Source: Bordetella parapertussis
GTDB lineage: Bacteria; Pseudomonadota; Gammaproteobacteria; Burkholderiales; Burkholderiaceae_C
Direction of reading: 5' to 3'
DNA length: 18,681 nucleotides
Assembly (NCBI GenBank): GCA_945890735.1
Contig: CAMDCZ010000039.1
Location: forward strand, 1-18,681
Shown: positions 5,605 through 13,796 of the stretch, one piece after another
Layout: every line of letters starts with the position of its first letter
Numbering within the stretch: position 1 is the first letter of the stretch
The notes under the pieces: model-generated
Databases searched by the model: none
What the model was told of the DNA's origin: nothing
The model's input: the letters and a program-made list of their open reading frames with translations, nothing else
Program-made: the position numbers and the translations under genes

Positions 5605-7551
5605 ATGAACACCACCTTCCCCCATTTGCTGCTTCAGCACGCCCATCAGCGCCCGGGCGACGCCGCCATGCGCGAAAAAGAATATGGCATTTGGCAAAGC
5701 ACCTCTTGGTCTGCCATGTGTTTGCTGGTTGAGCACATGGCGCACGGGTTTCACCAAGCGGGGATGCAACGCGCAGACCACGTGGTGATTGTGGGTGCCA
5801 ACCGACCGCGTTTGTACGCGGCCATGTTGGCGGTGCAGTCTTTGGGCGCGATCCCGATCCCGCTTTACCAAGACGCGGTGGCCACCGAATACGTGTTCCC
5901 GATCAACAACGCCGAGGTGCGTTTCGCGGTCGTGGAAAACCAAGAGCAAGTTGACAAGCTGATGGAGATACAGGCGGACTGCCCTAGCCTGACCCATGTC
6001 TACTATGACGACCCGCGCGGCTTGCGCAATTACCAACAAGCAGGCTTGTTCAGCCTCGGGTCTTTGCTGGGCGAAGGCGAGCAAATGGCGCGCGTGTCGC
6101 CAGGCTTTTTGAAAACCCAGATCGAGCTCGGCCAAGCCGATGACGTGGCGGCGATGTTTTTCACCTCAGGCACCACCGGCAACCCCAAGGGCGTGGTGCA
6201 CACCCACCGCAGTTTGCTCGACCGCGCCAAGGCTGGAGCCGACTTTGACCGCCTGACCAACCGGGAAGAAGTCTTGGCCTACATGCCATTGGCCTGGATT
6301 GGCCAAAACATCTTCAGCTACGCGCAGTGGCTGTGCTGTGGCTATGTGGTCAATTGCCCCGAATCGGCCGAAACCGTCACCATCGACCTCAAAGAAATCG
6401 GTCCGACCTATTACTTTGCGCCGCCTCGCGTGTTTGAAGGCCTGTTGACCAACGTGATGATTCGCATGGAAGACGCCAGCCCTTTGAAGCGTGCGATGTT
6501 CAAGTACTTCATGGGCGTGGCGCAAGCCTTTGGCCCCAAGCGCATGGACGGGCAGTCGATTGGCCTGTGGGCGCAATGGCGTTATCTCTTGGGCGACTTG
6601 TTGGTCTTCGGCCCGTTGCGCAACAACCTGGGTTTGTCGCGGGTGCGTGTGGCCTATACCGCTGGCGAAGCGATTGGTCCCGACCTGTTCAGTTTTTACC
6701 GCTCGATTGGCATCAACCTCAAGCAGTTGTACGGTTCCACCGAAACCGCGGTGTTTGTGTGTTTGCAGCCCGACCACGAAGCGCGGGCTGACACCGTGGG
6801 TGTGCCCTGTGCAGGCGTGGAAATCAAGGTGGCTGACAACGGCGAGATCTTGGTTCGCTCCTCGGGCTTGCTCAAGGGCTATTACAAAAACCCCGAAGCC
6901 ACGGCCGAAGTGCTGACGGCAGACGGTTGGTACCACACCAGCGACGCAGGCTTTTTGGATGCGCATGGGCATTTGAAAATCATCGATCGGGTCAAAGACG
7001 TGGGCCGCATCCAAGGCGGCGTCAACGATGGCGCGATGTTCGCGCCCAAGTATGTGGAAAACAAACTCAAGTTCTTCCAGTTCATCAAAGAAGCCGTGGC
7101 CTATGGCGATGGCCGCGACAAAGTCTGCGTGATGGTCAACATCGACTTTGACGCGGTGGGCAACTGGGCCGAGCGGCGCAACCTGCCCTATGCGGGCTAT
7201 ACCGACTTGGCGCAAAAGGCAGAGGTCTACCAGTTGGTGCTGGAGTGCGTCGAGAAGGTCAATGCCGATTTGTCGGCAGACAAGCTGCTGGCGGGCAGCC
7301 AGGTCAGCCGCTTCTTGGTGCTGCACAAAGAGCTCGACGCGGACGATGGCGAGCTCACCCGCACCAACAAAGTGCGACGCGGCTACATTGCCGACAAATA
7401 CGCTGCCTTGGTCGGCGCGTTGTACGAAGGCAAGTCAGAGCAATACATTGAAACCGCGGTCAAATTTGAAGACGGCAGGAGTGGCAGCGTGAGCGCGACC
7501 CTGACGCTGATGGACGCGACAACTTTTGCACCCGTGGGGCAAGCCGCATGA
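5605..7551 (+). CDS. Long-chain-type acyl-CoA synthetase (AMP-binding, ANL superfamily)
   Basis: A 648-residue adenylate-forming enzyme that would couple a carboxylic acid to coenzyme A through an acyl-AMP intermediate. Motifs are complete: phosphate loop TSGTTGNPKG (187-196), YGSTETA (376-382), YHTSDAG with ribose-binding D447, and the hinge IIDRVKD (459-465). The length resembles FadD15-like long-chain or bile-acid ligases rather than short acetate or benzoate ligases. The reading frame is open back to 4828, but that part is antisense to the regulator gene. ATG at 5605 is chosen because NTTFPHLLLQHAHQRP is the normal start of this family, although no ribosome binding site precedes it. It is the first gene of the operon and overlaps the next gene by four bases (ATGA), so its substrate is probably what the transporter brings in; chain length or aromaticity cannot be read. 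Confidence 0.93.
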   Translation: MNTTFPHLLLQHAHQRPGDAAMREKEYGIWQSTSWSAMCLLVEHMAHGFHQAGMQRADHVVIVGANRPRLYAAMLAVQSLGAIPIPLYQDAVATEYVFPINNAEVRFAVVENQEQVDKLMEIQADCPSLTHVYYDDPRGLRNYQQAGLFSLGSLLGEGEQMARVSPGFLKTQIELGQADDVAAMFFTSGTTGNPKGVVHTHRSLLDRAKAGADFDRLTNREEVLAYMPLAWIGQNIFSYAQWLCCGYVVNCPESAETVTIDLKEIGPTYYFAPPRVFEGLLTNVMIRMEDASPLKRAMFKYFMGVAQAFGPKRMDGQSIGLWAQWRYLLGDLLVFGPLRNNLGLSRVRVAYTAGEAIGPDLFSFYRSIGINLKQLYGSTETAVFVCLQPDHEARADTVGVPCAGVEIKVADNGEILVRSSGLLKGYYKNPEATAEVLTADGWYHTSDAGFLDAHGHLKIIDRVKDVGRIQGGVNDGAMFAPKYVENKLKFFQFIKEAVAYGDGRDKVCVMVNIDFDAVGNWAERRNLPYAGYTDLAQKAEVYQLVLECVEKVNADLSADKLLAGSQVSRFLVLHKELDADDGELTRTNKVRRGYIADKYAALVGALYEGKSEQYIETAVKFEDGRSGSVSATLTLMDATTFAPVGQAA

Positions 7552-8330
7552 GCCGCGCGATTGGTGACGTGATCCTGGATGTGAACAACATCTCCTTGAG
7601 CTTTGGCGGTGTCAAAGCCCTGTCTGACATCAGCTTCAATGTGCGCGAGCATGAAATTCGCGCCATCATCGGTCCCAACGGCGCGGGCAAAAGCTCGATG
7701 CTCAACTGCATCAATGGCGTCTACACCCCCCAGCAAGGCCAAATCACTTTCCGTGGCCAAACCTTCAGCCACATGGACAGCCACCAAGTAGCGGTCATGG
7801 GCGTGGCGCGCACCTTCCAAAACCTGGCGCTGTTCAAGGGCATGAGCGTGCTCGACAACATCATGACCGGGCGTAACCTGCGCATGAAAAGCAACCTGTT
7901 GTTGCAAGCGATTCGCTGGGGGCCGGCCGAGCGTGAAGAAATTGAACACCGCAAGCGCGTGGAAGAAATCATTGATTTCTTGGAAATCCAGCCTTACCGC
8001 AAAACACCCGTGGGCCAGTTACCCTATGGCTTGCAAAAACGCGTGGACTTGGGTCGCGCGCTGGCGCTGGAGCCGCAGGTGCTGCTGCTGGACGAGCCGA
8101 TGGCGGGCATGAACGTCGAAGAAAAACAAGACATGTGTCGCTTCATTTTGGATGTGAACGACGAGTTTGGCACCACCGTGGTGTTGATCGAGCACGACAT
8201 GGGCGTGGTGATGGACATCTCCGACCGCGTGGTGGTGTTGGACTATGGCAAAAAGATCGGCGACGGCACACCCGATGAGGTGCGCCAAAACCCCGAGGTG
8301 ATCAGCGCCTACCTCGGCACGGGGCATTGA
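7548..8330 (+). CDS. Liv-type ABC transporter ATP-binding protein, LivG class
   Basis: A 260-residue nucleotide-binding subunit of the branched-chain amino acid (HAAT) importer family, acting at the inner face of the membrane. Walker A is GPNGAGKSS (42-50), the Q-loop is in ARTFQNLALF, the signature is LPYGLQKRVDLGRAL (the usual LSGGQ is altered), Walker B is VLLLDEPMAG, and the switch histidine is in IEHDMGVVMD. LivG-class members can be told from LivF by the longer insert between Q-loop and signature (about residues 105-150 here). It overlaps the ligase gene by four bases and the permease start by up to four bases. The altered signature probably marks this transporter subfamily rather than a defect. 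Confidence 0.95.
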   Translation: MSRAIGDVILDVNNISLSFGGVKALSDISFNVREHEIRAIIGPNGAGKSSMLNCINGVYTPQQGQITFRGQTFSHMDSHQVAVMGVARTFQNLALFKGMSVLDNIMTGRNLRMKSNLLLQAIRWGPAEREEIEHRKRVEEIIDFLEIQPYRKTPVGQLPYGLQKRVDLGRALALEPQVLLLDEPMAGMNVEEKQDMCRFILDVNDEFGTTVVLIEHDMGVVMDISDRVVVLDYGKKIGDGTPDEVRQNPEVISAYLGTGH

Positions 8331-8335
8331 CAGAC

Positions 8336-9265
8336 ATGGCATTCTTTTTAGAAACCCTGCTCGGCGGCCTGATGGCAGGCATGCTGTATTCCTTGGTGGC
8401 ACTCGGCTTTGTGCTCATCTTCAAAGCCTCGGGCGTGTTCAATTTCGCCCAAGGCGCGATGGTCTTGTTTGCGGCCTTGGCGATGGCGCGGTTTGCCCAA
8501 TGGGTGCCAGCTGCCACCGGTATCCAAAGCCTGTTCTTGGTGAACCTGATCGCGTTTGTCTTGGCCGGTGGGGTGATGTTCATCGTGGCCTGGTCCATCG
8601 AGCGCTTGGTCTTGCGCCACCTGGTGAACCAAGAGGCCACCACTTTGCTCATGGCCACCTTGGGCATCACCTACTTTTTAGAAGGCTTGGGCCAAACCAT
8701 TTTTGGCAGCGACATCTACAAGATCGATATCGGCATGCCCAAAGAACCGGTCATGGCTTTCGAGTCGGTGTTCGAGGGCGGCATTTTGATCAACCAAGAA
8801 GACCTGATCGCCGCCTTGATCGCAGCCTGCTTGGTGGCTTTGTTGTCGGTGTTTTTCCAAAAGACCGGCACCGGGCGGGCTTTGCGGGCGGTGGCCGATG
8901 ACCACCAAGCAGCCCAGTCGATCGGCATTCCACTCAACCGGATTTGGGTGATCGTGTGGTGCGTGGCTGGCGTGGTGGCCTTGGTGGCCGGCATGATTTG
9001 GGGCAGCAAACTGGGCGTGCAGTTTTCCTTGGCCACGGTGGCAATGCGTGCGCTGCCGGTGGTGATTCTGGGTGGCCTCACCTCGGTGCCCGGCGCGATC
9101 ATTGGCGGCTTGATCATCGGCGTGGGTGAAAAATTGTCGGAAGTGTTCTTGGGTCCTTATGTCGGTGGTGGCATCGAGATTTGGTTTGCCTATGTTTTGG
9201 CTCTGCTTTTCTTGCTCGTGCGCCCACAAGGGCTGTTCGGTGAAAAGATCATCGACCGGGTGTAA
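8336..9265 (+). CDS. Liv-type ABC transporter permease, LivH class
   Basis: A 309-residue hydrophobic inner-membrane protein with about eight membrane segments. The GVFNFAQGAMVLFAALA segment near the N-terminus and the cytoplasmic coupling loop GRALRAVADDHQAAQSIGI starting at residue 180 are characteristic of LivH-type permeases, as is GLTSVPGAIIGGLIIGVGE near the end. The start is ambiguous: a TTG at 8327 would overlap the ATPase stop and add MTD, whereas ATG at 8336 gives MAFFLETLLGG, which I prefer as closer to the family start; GGGG at 8321-8324 could serve either. It would pair with the LivM-class subunit that follows three bases later to form the membrane channel. Confidence 0.94.
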   Translation: MAFFLETLLGGLMAGMLYSLVALGFVLIFKASGVFNFAQGAMVLFAALAMARFAQWVPAATGIQSLFLVNLIAFVLAGGVMFIVAWSIERLVLRHLVNQEATTLLMATLGITYFLEGLGQTIFGSDIYKIDIGMPKEPVMAFESVFEGGILINQEDLIAALIAACLVALLSVFFQKTGTGRALRAVADDHQAAQSIGIPLNRIWVIVWCVAGVVALVAGMIWGSKLGVQFSLATVAMRALPVVILGGLTSVPGAIIGGLIIGVGEKLSEVFLGPYVGGGIEIWFAYVLALLFLLVRPQGLFGEKIIDRV

Positions 9266-9267
9266 CT

Positions 9268-10344
9268 ATGTTCTACAGAGAAAACGGTCAATTCAAAACC
9301 AGCTACCAAGCGGACCAACAGATCTTTCCGATTCGGCAAGATCGGTGGTTCATCTTGTTGCTGCTGCTCGTGGCTTTTGTGGGCGTGCCCATGCTCGCCT
9401 CTGACTATGCATTTCGCGCGATCTTGATCCCCTTTGTGATCATGGCGTTGGCGGCGCTGGGCGTGAATATCTTGGTGGGTTATTGCGGGCAAATTTCGCT
9501 GGGCTCGGGCGCGTTCATGGCCGTTGGTGCCTATGGCGCATACAACTTCTTTGCCCGGGTGCCGGACATGCCCTTGATACCTGCCATGGTCTTGGGGGGT
9601 TTGTGCGCGACCGCCTTTGGGATTTTGTTCGGCTTGCCCAGCCTGCGGGTGCGCGGCCTGTATTTGGCGGTGGCCACCTTGGCCGCTCAGTTTTTTGCGG
9701 ATTGGATGTTCTTGCGGATCAAGTGGTTCACCTTGGACACGCCATCGGGCTCGGTGTCGGTCTCCAACCTGCAAGTCTTTGGTCTGCCGATCGACAGTGC
9801 GGTGAGCAAGTACTTGTTTTGTTTGTGCATCTTGGTGGTGGTCGCCTTGTTGGCCAAAAACCTGGTGCGCGGCGCGATCGGGCGCGAATGGATGGCGATT
9901 CGCGACATGGATGTGGCAGCGGCCGTCATTGGGATTCGCCCGATGTACGCCAAGCTCAGTGCCTTTGCTGTCAGCTCGTTCATCATCGGCATGGCTGGCG
10001 CTTTGTGGGCCTTTGTTTACTTGGGCTCGTGGGAGCCCAGCGCCTTCTCGGTCGACCAGTCGTTTCGATTGCTGTTCATGGTGATCATTGGTGGCATGGG
10101 TTCGATCATGGGCGGCTTTTTGGGCGCGGCATTCATCGTGATCCTGCCGATCTTTCTGAACCAATTTTTGCCAATCTTCACCGGTTTGCTGGGCATGGAG
10201 ATGTCTACCACCATGGTCTCCCATTCGGAGCTGATGATTTTCGGCAGCCTGATCGTTTGGTTCTTGATTGTCGAGCCGCATGGCCTGGCCAAGCTGTGGT
10301 CCATAGGCAAACAAAAATTGCGCGTGTGGCCTTTCCCGTATTGA
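9268..10344 (+). CDS. Liv-type ABC transporter permease, LivM class
   Basis: A 358-residue inner-membrane permease with around nine or ten hydrophobic segments. Diagnostic LivM segments are GYCGQISLGSGAFMAVGAYG, the coupling loop GREWMAIRDMDVAAAVIGI (around residues 206-224) and IIGGMGSIMGGFLGAAF. It has a polar N-terminal extension of about 30 residues before the first membrane helix. The ATG lies two bases after the previous stop, so expression depends on translational coupling. It partners the LivH-class subunit and the two ATPases of this operon. Confidence 0.95.
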   Translation: MFYRENGQFKTSYQADQQIFPIRQDRWFILLLLLVAFVGVPMLASDYAFRAILIPFVIMALAALGVNILVGYCGQISLGSGAFMAVGAYGAYNFFARVPDMPLIPAMVLGGLCATAFGILFGLPSLRVRGLYLAVATLAAQFFADWMFLRIKWFTLDTPSGSVSVSNLQVFGLPIDSAVSKYLFCLCILVVVALLAKNLVRGAIGREWMAIRDMDVAAAVIGIRPMYAKLSAFAVSSFIIGMAGALWAFVYLGSWEPSAFSVDQSFRLLFMVIIGGMGSIMGGFLGAAFIVILPIFLNQFLPIFTGLLGMEMSTTMVSHSELMIFGSLIVWFLIVEPHGLAKLWSIGKQKLRVWPFPY

Positions 10345-10372
10345 GACGCTTGAAGTCGATTGCTTTTCCCTG

Positions 10373-10378
10373 AAGGAG
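10373..10378 (+). promoter_or_regulatory. strong ribosome binding site of the binding-protein gene
   Basis: AAGGAG six bases before the ATG at 10385 is the best Shine-Dalgarno match in the operon; most neighbouring genes start by overlap with weak sites. It fits the need for a periplasmic binding protein in excess over the membrane complex. Confidence 0.75.
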
Positions 10379-10384
10379 ACGAAG

Positions 10385-11707
10385 ATGAAAAAACCAGTCC
10401 TGTTGATATCCGCTGTGCTGACCAGTTTGCTGCTCTCAGGCGCCAATGCAGTCTGGGCGCAAGCCAAAGAGCAGTTCATTCCTGTGCTGTCTTACCGCAC
10501 CGGCCCTTACGCACCCAATGGGACGCCCTGGGCCAATGGTTTTGTCGATTACTTGAAGTTGGTCAACCTCAAAGGGGGCATCAACAACGTGAAGATCGCC
10601 TATGAAGAATGCGAAACCGGGTATGACACTGCCCGCAGCGTCGAGTGCTATGAACGCCTGAAAAGCAAAAACCCCAGCTTTGTGCAAACCCTCTCGACAG
10701 GCGCGACTTTCGCGATCACCGAAAAAGCCCCGGGCGACAAAATCCCGGTGTTGACCATCGGCTATGGCCGCAGCGAGAGCGCGGACGGCTCGGTGTTCAA
10801 GTGGAACTTCCCGATCGCGGGCACCTACTGGGTCGCTGCCGACACCATTTTGCAGGCCATCGCCAAAAAAGAGGGTGGCTGGGACAAGCTCAAGGGCAAA
10901 AAAATCGGCTTGGTCTACCACGACAGCCCCTTTGGCAAAGAACCGATTCCACTGGTACAAGAGCGCGCGCGCATGCACGGCTTTGATCTGCAACTCCTGC
11001 CAGTCACCCCGCCAGGCGTGGAACAAAAAGCCACGTGGTTGCAGGTTCGCCAAGCCAAGCCTGACTATGTGGTGCTGTGGGGCTGGGGTGTCATGAACTC
11101 CACCGCGATCAAGGAGGCGCAAGCGACTGGTTATGCCCGTGAAAAAATGTACGGTGTGTGGTGGGCGGGCGCCGAGCAGGATGTCAAAGACGTGTCCGAT
11201 GGTGCCAAGGGCTACAACGCAGTGACCATCCAACACGGTGCGGAACCCAATGCAGACATTGTCAAAACCCTGCTGGCCCAGCTCCATGCCAAAGGCCAAG
11301 GCACAGGCCCCAAAGAAGAAGTGGGCCAGGTGCTGTATTTGCGTGGCGTGATGAGCGCGATGATCGGCGTCGAGGGCATCCGTTCTGCCCAAGAGCGTTT
11401 TGGCAAAGGCAAAGTCATGACCGGCGAGCAAGTGCGCTGGGGCTTGGAAAACCTGAACCTGACCCAGCCCAAGCTCGATGCCCTGGGCTTCAAAGGCGTG
11501 ATGCGCCCCATCAGCACCTCTTGCACAGACCACATGGGCGCAGCCTGGACTCGTATCCATACCTGGGATGGCAAAAAATGGGTGTTCACTTCCGACTGGA
11601 TGCAAGCGGATGAACAAATTTTGAAGCCCTTGGTGAAAGCCACGGCTGACAAATACGCTGCTGAGAAAAAACTCACCCGCCGCACTGGCCAAGACTGCCA
11701 GTCTTGA
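10385..11707 (+). CDS. Periplasmic substrate-binding protein of the Liv-type ABC transporter
   Basis: A 440-residue type I periplasmic binding protein (Peripla_BP_6/HAAT family) that would capture the substrate and deliver it to the permease pair. The N-terminus is a Sec signal peptide, MKKPVLLISAVLTSLLL followed by SGANAVWAQA, with likely cleavage after AQA near residue 26. The mature part starts with FIPVLSYRTGPYAPNGTPWA, the first binding-lobe loop, and has GLVYHDSPFGKE in the second lobe. It is longer than E. coli LivJ (367 with signal) and carries several cysteines (in EECETGYD, VECYERL, STSCTDH and near the C-terminus), fitting a distinct subfamily with possible disulfides. Its ligand is probably not leucine, given the CoA ligases on both sides; aromatic or acyl acids are plausible. 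Confidence 0.94.
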   Translation: MKKPVLLISAVLTSLLLSGANAVWAQAKEQFIPVLSYRTGPYAPNGTPWANGFVDYLKLVNLKGGINNVKIAYEECETGYDTARSVECYERLKSKNPSFVQTLSTGATFAITEKAPGDKIPVLTIGYGRSESADGSVFKWNFPIAGTYWVAADTILQAIAKKEGGWDKLKGKKIGLVYHDSPFGKEPIPLVQERARMHGFDLQLLPVTPPGVEQKATWLQVRQAKPDYVVLWGWGVMNSTAIKEAQATGYAREKMYGVWWAGAEQDVKDVSDGAKGYNAVTIQHGAEPNADIVKTLLAQLHAKGQGTGPKEEVGQVLYLRGVMSAMIGVEGIRSAQERFGKGKVMTGEQVRWGLENLNLTQPKLDALGFKGVMRPISTSCTDHMGAAWTRIHTWDGKKWVFTSDWMQADEQILKPLVKATADKYAAEKKLTRRTGQDCQS

Positions 11708-11725
11708 TCTGAACCGGACACACGC

Positions 11726-12535
11726 ATGAGCACGCCCAACATGGTTTTGAATGTCAACGGCATCGAGGTCATCTATAACCACGTGATCTTGGTGTTGAAG
11801 GGCGTGTCCTTGCAGGTGCCCGAGCGCGGCATCGTCGCGCTCTTGGGTGGCAATGGCGCCGGCAAGACCACCACCTTGCGCGCCATCTCCAATTTGCTCA
11901 AAGGCGAGCGCGGCGAGGTGACCAAGGGCAGCATCGAGCTGCGCGGCGAACGCATTGAAAACCTGTCGCCCGCCGATTTGGTGCAGCGCGGTGTGGTGCA
12001 GGTGATGGAAGGACGGCATTGCTTTGCCCACCTGACGATCGAAGAAAACCTGCTCACCGGCAGCTACACCCGCCGTGACAAGGGCGAGATTGCCGCCAAC
12101 CTCGACAAGGTCTACAACTACTTCCCGCGCCTGAAAACCCGTCGCACCTCACAAGCCGCTTACACCTCGGGTGGCGAGCAGCAAATGTGTGCGATTGGCC
12201 GCGCCTTGATGGCCAACCCGAGTTTGGTGCTGCTCGATGAACCGTCGATGGGTTTGGCCCCGCAAATCGTGGAAGAAGTTTTCACCATCGTGAAAGACCT
12301 CAACCACAAAGAAAACGTCACCTTCTTGCTCGCCGAGCAAAACACCAACATGGCGCTGCGCTACGCCGACTTTGGCTACATCATGGAGTCGGGCCGCATC
12401 GTGATGGACGGGGCCGCCAGCGACTTGGCCAACAATGAAGATGTCAAGGAGTTTTACCTGGGTATGGGTGGCGGCGAGCGCAAGAGTTTCAAAGATGTGA
12501 AAAGCTATAAGCGCCGCAAGCGCTGGCTGGCCTGA
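11726..12535 (+). CDS. Liv-type ABC transporter ATP-binding protein, LivF class
   Basis: A 269-residue second nucleotide-binding subunit. Walker A is GGNGAGKTT (41-49), the Q-loop region reads GVVQVMEGRHCF, the signature is YTSGGEQQMCAIGRAL, Walker B is LVLLDEPSMGL and the switch region LLAEQNTNMAL (Gln in place of His, usual for LivF). It has a C-terminal tail rich in lysine and arginine (GGGERKSFKDVKSYKRRKRW) beyond the normal LivF end, which could contact lipid, RNA or the ligase made from the next gene; its role is unknown. It starts 18 bases after the binding-protein stop and ends four bases before the PaaK-like gene. Confidence 0.94.
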   Translation: MSTPNMVLNVNGIEVIYNHVILVLKGVSLQVPERGIVALLGGNGAGKTTTLRAISNLLKGERGEVTKGSIELRGERIENLSPADLVQRGVVQVMEGRHCFAHLTIEENLLTGSYTRRDKGEIAANLDKVYNYFPRLKTRRTSQAAYTSGGEQQMCAIGRALMANPSLVLLDEPSMGLAPQIVEEVFTIVKDLNHKENVTFLLAEQNTNMALRYADFGYIMESGRIVMDGAASDLANNEDVKEFYLGMGGGERKSFKDVKSYKRRKRWLA

Positions 12536-12539
12536 ACCG

Positions 12540-13796
12540 ATGCAAGCCCTGACCGATCACTTTGACCCTGCAGAGCAGCGCCCGGCTGCCGAGCGTGAAG
12601 CCGCCTTGATGGCTGCCTTGCCTCAGCAAATCGCCCATGCGCAAGCCCATGCACCCGCCTTTGCCCAGATTTTGCAAGGCGTGGACGCGGCCAGCATCCA
12701 CAGCCGAGCCGCCCTGGCCCAATTGCCCGTGACCCGCAAACACGAATTGCTTGAGCGCCAACAAGCCCAGCGCAGCCAAGACGTGTTTGGCGGGTTTTCA
12801 GCGGTGCGCTTTGGCGCACACATGCCCCGCGTGTTTGCCAGCCCTGGCCCCATCTACGAGCCTGAGGGCAAGCGCAACGACTATTGGCGCGTGGGCCGGG
12901 CTTTGTTTGCCGCAGGTTTTCGCCCCGGTGAATTGATCCACAACTGTTTCAGCTACCACTTCACCCCCGCCGGTTCGATCATGGAAAGCGGTGCGCATGC
13001 CTTGGGCTGCAGTGTGTTTCCTGCCGGCACAGGCCAAACCGAGCAACAACTGCAAGCCATGCTCGACTTGCAACCCGCAGGCTACTGTGGCACCCCGAGT
13101 TTTTTGAAAATCATCCTGGAAAAAGCCGCTGAAGCCGGCGTGTCTTTGCCTTTTTTGCGCAAGGCCCTGGTCAGTGGCGAGGCGTGTCCCCCGTCCTTGC
13201 GCGATTGGTTTTTGGCACAGGGCGTGACCGTCTACCAGTGCTATGCCACGGCTGACATCGGCTTGATAGCCTACGAAACCGCAGCCCGCGAAGGCTTGGT
13301 GCTGGATGAAGGCGTCATCGTGGAAATCGTTCGCCCGGGCACCGGCGACTTGGTGGCTGAAGGCGAGGTGGGCGAATTGGTGGTGACCACCTTGAACCCT
13401 GACTACCCGCTGATCCGTTTTGGCACAGGCGATTTGACCGCGGTGCTGCCCGGCCATTGCCCTACCGGACGCAGCAACCAACGCATCAAAGGCTGGATGG
13501 GCCGTGCCGACCAAACCACCAAGGTGCGCGGCATGTTCGTGCACCCCGGTCAGGTTGACCAAGTGGTCAAACGTTTTGCCCAAGTGGGCAAGGCCCGCTT
13601 GGTTATCCGTGGCGAGATGGCCAATGACCAAATGCACCTGCAGGTGGAAACCGCTCAAGCCAGCGAGGCACTCAGCACTGCGATCGAACAAGCCGTGCGA
13701 GACATCACCAAACTGCGTGCCGAGGTCAGTTTTGTCGCGCCCGGCAGCTTGCCCAACGACGGCAAGGTGATTGAAGATGCGCGCAGCTACAAATAA
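12540..13796 (+). CDS. PaaK-like phenylacetate-CoA ligase family protein with altered phosphate loop
   Basis: A 418-residue protein of the PaaK branch of adenylate-forming enzymes. Segments that align with PaaK include RALFAAGFRPGELIHNCFSY, GCSVFPAGTGQTEQQL, the substrate-pocket stretch YCGTPSFLKIILEKA, YQCYATADIGLIAYE and RFGTGDLTAV. The C-terminal catalytic-lysine region reads LPNDGKVIEDARSYK. Odd point: where PaaK has the ATP-phosphate loop SSGTTGKPT, this protein has ASPGPIYEPE (100-109), without the glycine-rich Ser/Thr core. It may therefore use ATP differently, or bind an acid or acyl-AMP without full ligase activity. A second CoA ligase in the same operon suggests two related substrates or successive steps. 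It starts four bases after the LivF-class gene and overlaps the next gene by 20 bases. Confidence 0.88.
   Translation: MQALTDHFDPAEQRPAAEREAALMAALPQQIAHAQAHAPAFAQILQGVDAASIHSRAALAQLPVTRKHELLERQQAQRSQDVFGGFSAVRFGAHMPRVFASPGPIYEPEGKRNDYWRVGRALFAAGFRPGELIHNCFSYHFTPAGSIMESGAHALGCSVFPAGTGQTEQQLQAMLDLQPAGYCGTPSFLKIILEKAAEAGVSLPFLRKALVSGEACPPSLRDWFLAQGVTVYQCYATADIGLIAYETAAREGLVLDEGVIVEIVRPGTGDLVAEGEVGELVVTTLNPDYPLIRFGTGDLTAVLPGHCPTGRSNQRIKGWMGRADQTTKVRGMFVHPGQVDQVVKRFAQVGKARLVIRGEMANDQMHLQVETAQASEALSTAIEQAVRDITKLRAEVSFVAPGSLPNDGKVIEDARSYK

Noticed and set aside
6166..7326. Minus-strand open frame of 386 codons
   Set aside because: Antisense shadow of the acyl-CoA synthetase, which has all its catalytic motifs on the plus strand.
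9190..10479. Minus-strand open frame of 429 codons
   Set aside because: Antisense to the LivM-class permease; translation is His/Gln/Arg-rich with no domain or signal.
10436..12031. Minus-strand open frame of 531 codons
   Set aside because: Antisense to the binding protein and second ATPase, both with complete family motifs.
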